Shown piece after piece: positions 17,093 to 19,986 of a stretch of 19,986 nt of DNA. Made by a program: the position numbers and the translations under genes. The notes below the pieces were generated by a model. The model made no database searches. It saw only the letters and a program-made list of their open reading frames with translations, and was not told the origin of the DNA. The DNA comes from Oscillospiraceae bacterium (GTDB taxonomy: Bacteria; Bacillota_A; Clostridia; Oscillospirales; WRJC01). How positions within the stretch are numbered: position 1 is the first letter of the stretch; the number at the start of each line of letters is the position of its first letter. The stretch lies in NCBI GenBank assembly GCA_009785015.1, contig WQXD01000038.1:1-19986 (forward strand), read 5' to 3'.

Positions 17093-17911
17093 ATGAAATT
17101 GGCATTTTCAACGGTAGGCTGCCCCGATTGGTCTTTTGATGAAATCTTCGCCGCGGCGAAGGATTTCGGTTATGACGCAATAGAGATAAGGGGCATCAAA
17201 AATGAAATATACGCGCCCAAACTCAATATCTTCAATGAAAAAAATATCGAAGCCACGGCAAAAAAACTCAAAGACGCGGGGCTTTTCGTGTCCATGCTGG
17301 CCTCAAACGCCGTGATAGGCCTCCCCGAAGCGGCAGAAGCGGGTAAAAAAGAAGCGTTTGAATATATAGATCTGGCAGCCGGGCTCCGGGCGCCTTTTGT
17401 CCGGATTATGATTTCCCCGCGCCCGGAAGCCGAAAAAACCGACACGGCCTGCGCCGTTTCGGTTTATTCCGAAATATGCGCGTACGCGAAAGGCAAAGGC
17501 GTGACGCCTCTTATCGAAACAAACGGGATATTCGCCGAAAGCGGGGTTTTGGCGGGGTTCATGGAGAAAATACCGGGAGAAAACAAAGGTGTGCTTTGGG
17601 ATATAAACCACCCGTGCAGGTTTTTTTCCGAAAATGCGCAGCAGGTATTCGGCAATATCGGAAAATATGTCAAATATTTGCACATCAAGGATTCGGCAAC
17701 GGATCCAAAAACAAAAAAGCTCGAGTACAGAATGGTAGGCCACGGGGATCTGCCCATATCCGATATATTGAAACTTATGGCGGAAAGCGGCTATGACGGC
17801 GTTTTATCGTTGGAATGGACGAAACGCTGGCTGCCCGAACTGCAGGAACCGGGGATCGTATTCTCTCAATATGTCAATTACATGCGGTATTTGATCGGAT
17901 CGCTGCGTTGA
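17093..17911 (+). CDS. Sugar phosphate isomerase/epimerase, xylose-isomerase-like TIM barrel
   Basis: A 272-residue cytoplasmic TIM-barrel protein of the AP-endonuclease-2/xylose-isomerase-like superfamily. Expected metal and substrate residues appear in order: LIETNG (Glu142), LWDINHP (Asp170, His173), YLHIKD (His197) and SLEWTK (Glu241). VGHGDLP at 215-221 is typical of the sugar-epimerase branch. It differs from the Hyi-like protein at 1448-2254, lacking its PGRNEPGTGEI motif, so it probably has a different substrate. Start is ATG with GGGGG upstream. It follows the acyl-CoA synthetase by 24 bases and should share its transcript; the metabolic link is unclear. No GC-rich terminator hairpin is seen after it; the tRNA promoter follows 31 bases later. 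Confidence 0.88.
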   Translation: MKLAFSTVGCPDWSFDEIFAAAKDFGYDAIEIRGIKNEIYAPKLNIFNEKNIEATAKKLKDAGLFVSMLASNAVIGLPEAAEAGKKEAFEYIDLAAGLRAPFVRIMISPRPEAEKTDTACAVSVYSEICAYAKGKGVTPLIETNGIFAESGVLAGFMEKIPGENKGVLWDINHPCRFFSENAQQVFGNIGKYVKYLHIKDSATDPKTKKLEYRMVGHGDLPISDILKLMAESGYDGVLSLEWTKRWLPELQEPGIVFSQYVNYMRYLIGSLR

Positions 17912-17942
17912 CGAAAAAAATTTAAAAATTTTAAATTAAGCC

Positions 17943-17971
17943 TTGACAAACCTTTTGAAATGTGGTATAAT
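17943..17971 (+). promoter_or_regulatory. Strong promoter of tRNA-Lys
   Basis: Perfect consensus TTGACA (17943-17948) and TATAAT (17966-17971) with a 17-base spacer and an extended -10 TG. It is the best promoter in the window, as expected for a stable RNA gene. A small inverted repeat CGTCT/AGACG lies in the leader before the tRNA. Confidence 0.85.
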
Positions 17972-18009
17972 GGCATGGTCGTCTGATTTTAAAAGACGCT
18001 TTGAACTGT

Positions 18010-18085
18010 GATTCATTAGCTCAGCCGGTAGAGCACATGACTTTTAATCATGTGGTCCGGGGTTCGATTCCCCGATGGATCACCA
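18010..18085 (+). tRNA. tRNA-Lys(UUU)
   Basis: A complete cloverleaf. The acceptor GATTCAT (18010-18016) pairs with ATGGATC (18075-18081), with one T-G pair. The D-arm is GCTC/GAGC. The anticodon stem CATGA/TCATG holds loop CTTTTAA with anticodon TTT. The T-arm is CCGGG/CCCCG-type with loop TTCGATT. The discriminator is A, and CCA is encoded at 18083-18085. It reads AAA and AAG codons. Confidence 0.97.
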
Positions 18086-18094
18086 CTCATAAAG

Positions 18095-18152
18095 CAAGCC
18101 TGCGCTAAAAAACTTTTTGTCAATTTTTTTATGAACGCAGGCTTGTTTTTTT
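18095..18152 (+). terminator. Intrinsic terminator after tRNA-Lys, with a long loop
   Basis: CAAGCCTGCG (18095-18104) pairs perfectly with CGCAGGCTTG (18136-18145), followed by T7 at 18146-18152. The 31-base loop is unusually long but contains A-run and T-run blocks that could pair further. Confidence 0.85.
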
Positions 18153-18213
18153 GTTTTGTTTTGAAAGAATTGCCGCATAATACGGCGATTTTTTTCGTCG
18201 TTTTATCGTTGCG

Positions 18214-18255
18214 TCAGAAAAGAATTTTGTTATCTTCCATAATATTAAGCTTCAT
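18214..18255 (-). pseudogene. Possible stub of a HEPN-domain toxin gene
   Basis: An ATG at 18255 opens inside the last codons of the nucleotidyltransferase remnant, but its frame stops after 13 codons (MKLNIMEDNKILF). Overlap of 11 bases is the usual layout of MNT/HEPN gene pairs, and such a start resembles the N-terminus of a HEPN protein. The rest is absent. The stretch is too short for a firm call. Confidence 0.3.
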
Positions 18256-18456
18256 AAAGCAATATCCCTTTCTTGGTTATTTCTTTCATAATATCGCTGT
18301 CCTGCTCTATTTCTCGAAAATCGAACAAGTCTACTTTTTTTTCGAAAATCTGAGATAATTCCTCCATAACGCCACAAACACGCAAAAAAGAAATTTTACC
18401 TTCCGTATCAAGCGCCATATCAATAAGTCATACGGTTGAAAAACTGCCTTGTTCAT
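18245..18456 (-). pseudogene. Decayed nucleotidyltransferase (MNT) antitoxin-like gene
   Basis: From the ATG at 18418 a 57-codon frame encodes DTEGKISFLRVCGVMEELSQ, then KKVDLFDFREIEQDSDIMKE and a C-terminal ILLYEA. This matches the C-terminal half of minimal nucleotidyltransferases (MntA type, antitoxins of HEPN toxins). Upstream, LID is in the same frame but is cut by a TGA at 18430-18428. In another frame an ATG at 18456 gives MNKAVFQPYDLL, a likely N-terminal piece. The catalytic GSxARGE and DxD part, normally about 40-50 residues, is missing, so an internal deletion plus frame change is the simplest reading. It should be non-functional as an AMPylating enzyme. It lies between the tRNA-Lys terminator and the next rightward promoter, and the rest of this 440-base gap shows nothing else. 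Confidence 0.65.
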
Positions 18457-18467
18457 AAAAAATTTAA

Positions 18468-18496
18468 TTGACATTTCGGCATTTTTGTGATATTAT
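18468..18496 (+). promoter_or_regulatory. Candidate promoter of the unknown unit before the ABC permeases
   Basis: Perfect TTGACA (18468-18473), a 17-base spacer and TATTAT (18491-18496) with extended -10 TG. A second TATAAT overlaps at 18494-18499 but with a 20-base spacer. Confidence 0.7.
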
Positions 18497-18529
18497 AATT
18501 ATACTGTTTTACGAAAGGTGGTGAAAGGC

Positions 18530-18826
18530 ATGGAGCAATCGAAATTTTTACGCGCAATAGAATTATTCCCCGGCAGTGATATAGCGCGTAAGTATTCATT
18601 CAAAATGATCAATACAAGGGATAACTGCGCCCTTTTGGCAAGAACGAACCATCAGCTCTCGATGGATTTTGCCATTTCAAGGGACGAGTCTGCCCTTATA
18701 GCTGTAGTTTGTCCTATACAGGCAGCTATTTCGGGCCTTACAAGGGGTTATTCTGCCCATTTTCAAGATTGTTTTGAATGCCTGTCACCAAAACGAACTC
18801 CGTTCGTTAATAAAATAGCGGCATAG
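18530..18826 (+). CDS. Hypothetical protein of unknown family (or an RNA gene)
   Basis: A 98-residue frame beginning at ATG 18530, with AAGGTGG upstream; GTG codons at 18518 and 18521 are alternative starts. I recognise no domain, signal peptide or membrane helix. The composition is ordinary, with four cysteines (CALLA, VVCPI, DCFECL) in the second two-thirds. It has its own strong promoter and is followed by a terminator at 18851-18887, so the stretch is a complete transcription unit. The DNA also holds several inverted repeats: AAGGG/CCCTT near 18680-18696, ATAGCTG/CAGCTAT at 18698-18729 and AACGAA/TTCGTT at 18792-18808. A structured RNA is therefore a real alternative to a protein. The ABC permease genes follow without a clear promoter of their own. 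Confidence 0.45.
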   Translation: MEQSKFLRAIELFPGSDIARKYSFKMINTRDNCALLARTNHQLSMDFAISRDESALIAVVCPIQAAISGLTRGYSAHFQDCFECLSPKRTPFVNKIAA

Positions 18827-18850
18827 TCCCGCTCCTTTATGTTTGGTAGG

Positions 18851-18887
18851 CCCTGTGCAGTCAAAATAATCTGCACAGGGTATTTTT
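18851..18887 (+). terminator. Intrinsic terminator or attenuator before the ABC-2 permease genes
   Basis: CCCTGTGCAG (18851-18860) pairs perfectly with CTGCACAGGG (18871-18880) around a 10-base AT-rich loop, then TATTTTT. No convincing promoter lies between it and the permease start at 18945, so read-through may be needed for permease expression. Confidence 0.85.
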
Positions 18888-18944
18888 ATGCCCAAAATTA
18901 AAAACTATAAAAATTTATTTTATATCGGAGGAAAATTAAATTTT

Positions 18945-19718
18945 ATGTATATATACAAATACATCAAAACCGCGCAAACCGCTTTGCGCGGGCAAACCAA
19001 TGGCGGGATTGTCTATATGTTCCCGCAAATAATCACGAAGGTCATTTACCTCGTCCCTCTGATGTTTATATGGCGTATCATCACGGCGAGCGGCGTTGAC
19101 GCAGGAATGACCTTGACCCAATTACTCAGCTATACATATGTAAATGCGTTGCTTGCGAAAATCTTCATCGTGGATACCTTCATAAACGATTGGGATTCCG
19201 CCGGAAAGTGCGCGGTTCTGTTTACCCGCCCGATGTCGGTTTTCGGGCAGGTTATATCGCGCACGGTCGGCGAATGGGCGCCGACGCTGCTGATGTTTTC
19301 ATTGCCAATGGCACTCATCGCACCGTTGTTCGGCATACAAATAATCCCGCAGACATTATGGGTGATTCCGTCCGTAATTTTATGCGCGTCCCTCGGCTTT
19401 GCTTTTGAATTTATATTCTTCTGCCTCACGCTCAGGGCGCGCCATGTAGTATGGCTGATGTGGGTTATACGTTCGGCTGTGGTTTCGTTTTTTTCGGGTA
19501 CGGTGATACCGTTTGGAATATTGCCGTTTGGAATGGACAAATGGATGACGTTTCAACCGTTCGGAAGTTTGGGCGGAGCGCCGCTTTCGCTGTACGTCGG
19601 CGCGGCGGAACCGGCGAAGATAATTACAACGCAATTATTCTGGAATGTGGTTATTTGGAGTATTGCGGTTTTATGGTTCAACAAATCACGGGAAAGGATG
19701 GTGAGCTTCGGTGGGTAA
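18945..19718 (+). CDS. ABC-2 type transporter permease
   Basis: A 257-residue integral membrane protein with about six hydrophobic segments. The first follows a short amphipathic N-terminus (IITKVIYLVPLMFIW), and others include TLLMFSLPMALIAPLFGI, WVIPSVILCASLGFAFEFIF, WVIRSAVVSFFSGTVIPF and FWNVVIWSIAVLWF. Layout and length fit the ABC-2 permeases that occur as two different consecutive subunits with one ATPase (DUF990-like group; inferred from pattern). The cargo is unknown; relatives export drugs, lipids or peptides. ATG at 18945 is chosen because GGAGG (18927-18931) is upstream, though the 13-base spacing is long. An in-frame ATG at 18888 directly after the terminator has no ribosome site. 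It overlaps the next permease gene by 8 bases. No ATPase gene lies just upstream. Confidence 0.85.
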   Translation: MYIYKYIKTAQTALRGQTNGGIVYMFPQIITKVIYLVPLMFIWRIITASGVDAGMTLTQLLSYTYVNALLAKIFIVDTFINDWDSAGKCAVLFTRPMSVFGQVISRTVGEWAPTLLMFSLPMALIAPLFGIQIIPQTLWVIPSVILCASLGFAFEFIFFCLTLRARHVVWLMWVIRSAVVSFFSGTVIPFGILPFGMDKWMTFQPFGSLGGAPLSLYVGAAEPAKIITTQLFWNVVIWSIAVLWFNKSRERMVSFGG

Positions 19719-19986
19719 AATAACTTTCAAGCGTTACCTCGGACTTTTGGCGATATACGCAAAAATGGATTTAGGGGCGTTACTGCGCGATACCAAGTTT
19801 ATGGTAGTTTGTTTAATCTCAGATATATGCGCCGATATATCCGGCATATCGGGTATATTCCTGCTGGCTTGGCGATTCGGCGGTATCGGCGGAATGGATA
19901 AATACGAAATACTGTTCATGCTGGCGTACCTGAATATAGCAACGGGGTTTATCGGCATGTCTACTAACAATAACGCCGCATTTCCC
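19711..19986 (+). CDS. Second ABC-2 type permease, partial (C-terminus beyond window)
   Basis: An open frame of 92 codons to the right edge, starting with GTG at 19711; a TGA at 19702-19704 in this frame rules out any earlier start. It overlaps the end of the first permease gene by 8 bases, showing translational coupling. The N-terminus KITFKRYLGLLAIYAKMDL parallels the first permease's amphipathic start. Two hydrophobic segments follow, near 32-54 (FMVVCLISDICADISGIS to IFLLAW) and 68-82 (EILFMLAYLNIATGF). It is the expected partner subunit of a heterodimeric ABC-2 transporter. Whether an ATPase gene follows cannot be seen. Confidence 0.8.
   Translation, partial: MGKITFKRYLGLLAIYAKMDLGALLRDTKFMVVCLISDICADISGISGIFLLAWRFGGIGGMDKYEILFMLAYLNIATGFIGMSTNNNAAFP

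Noticed and set aside
18050..18358. Rightward frame of 102 codons starting inside tRNA-Lys
   Set aside because: It begins within the tRNA T-arm and runs through the terminator and antisense to the nucleotidyltransferase remnant; it has no ribosome site.
18792..18808. Inverted repeat AACGAA/TTCGTT as a terminator
   Set aside because: It lies inside the open frame, is short and AT-rich, and has no T-run; the real terminator is at 18851-18887.
18061..19986. Integration site repeat of the tRNA-Lys 3' end
   Set aside because: I looked for a second copy of the T-arm/acceptor sequence to the right and found none in the window; no integrase gene either.

Overview
The window looks like chromosomal DNA from an anaerobic, low-to-moderate GC Firmicute, most likely an uncultured Clostridia member. 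Signs are strong GGAGG ribosome sites, sigma-A-type promoters with 16-18 base spacers, AT-rich intergenic DNA, Gram-positive-style lipoproteins, and an Orn/Lys/Arg decarboxylase next to a small P-loop protein. UGA is used as stop. Function calls come from motif reading, not database searches.

Left part (1-3480): a leftward gene string runs from a promoter near 3405-3432. It carries a Gfo/Idh/MocA oxidoreductase, a hydroxypyruvate-isomerase-like TIM barrel, a small P-loop ATPase and a PLP decarboxylase cut by the window edge. A very GC-rich hairpin separates the first two. From 3452 rightward, a divergent promoter drives an Sfp-type phosphopantetheinyl transferase, a PfkB sugar kinase, a D-lyxose isomerase-like cupin and a 118-residue orphan protein of different base composition. 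That protein's end overlaps the end of an RlmD-like 23S rRNA methyltransferase on the other strand.

Middle part (7400-17911): a membrane-anchored ComEC-like metallo-beta-lactamase protein, an alpha-L-rhamnosidase (GH78) without a signal peptide, and two paralogous solute-binding lipoproteins, each with a calcium-binding DxNxDG loop. An L-fucose/L-arabinose isomerase-like enzyme, an AMP-forming acyl-CoA synthetase and a second TIM-barrel sugar isomerase follow. Several enzymes and receptors fit uptake and breakdown of plant or mucus sugars (rhamnosides, lyxose/mannose, fucose/arabinose-type sugars). No sugar transporter permease or ATPase lies in the window. An exact 18-base palindrome sits between the promoter and start codon of the first lipoprotein gene and is a candidate operator.

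Right part (17940-19986): a tRNA-Lys(UUU) with a near-ideal promoter and a terminator, then a region of accessory character. It holds a decayed nucleotidyltransferase (MNT) antitoxin-like gene, possibly with a stub of its HEPN partner. Next is a self-contained promoter/ORF/terminator unit of unknown function (small protein or RNA). Last are two overlapping ABC-2 type permease genes, the second running off the window. The best candidates for something undescribed are the unit at 18468-18887 upstream of the permeases, the palindrome at 10729-10746, and the unexplained GC-rich element at 2295-2331.
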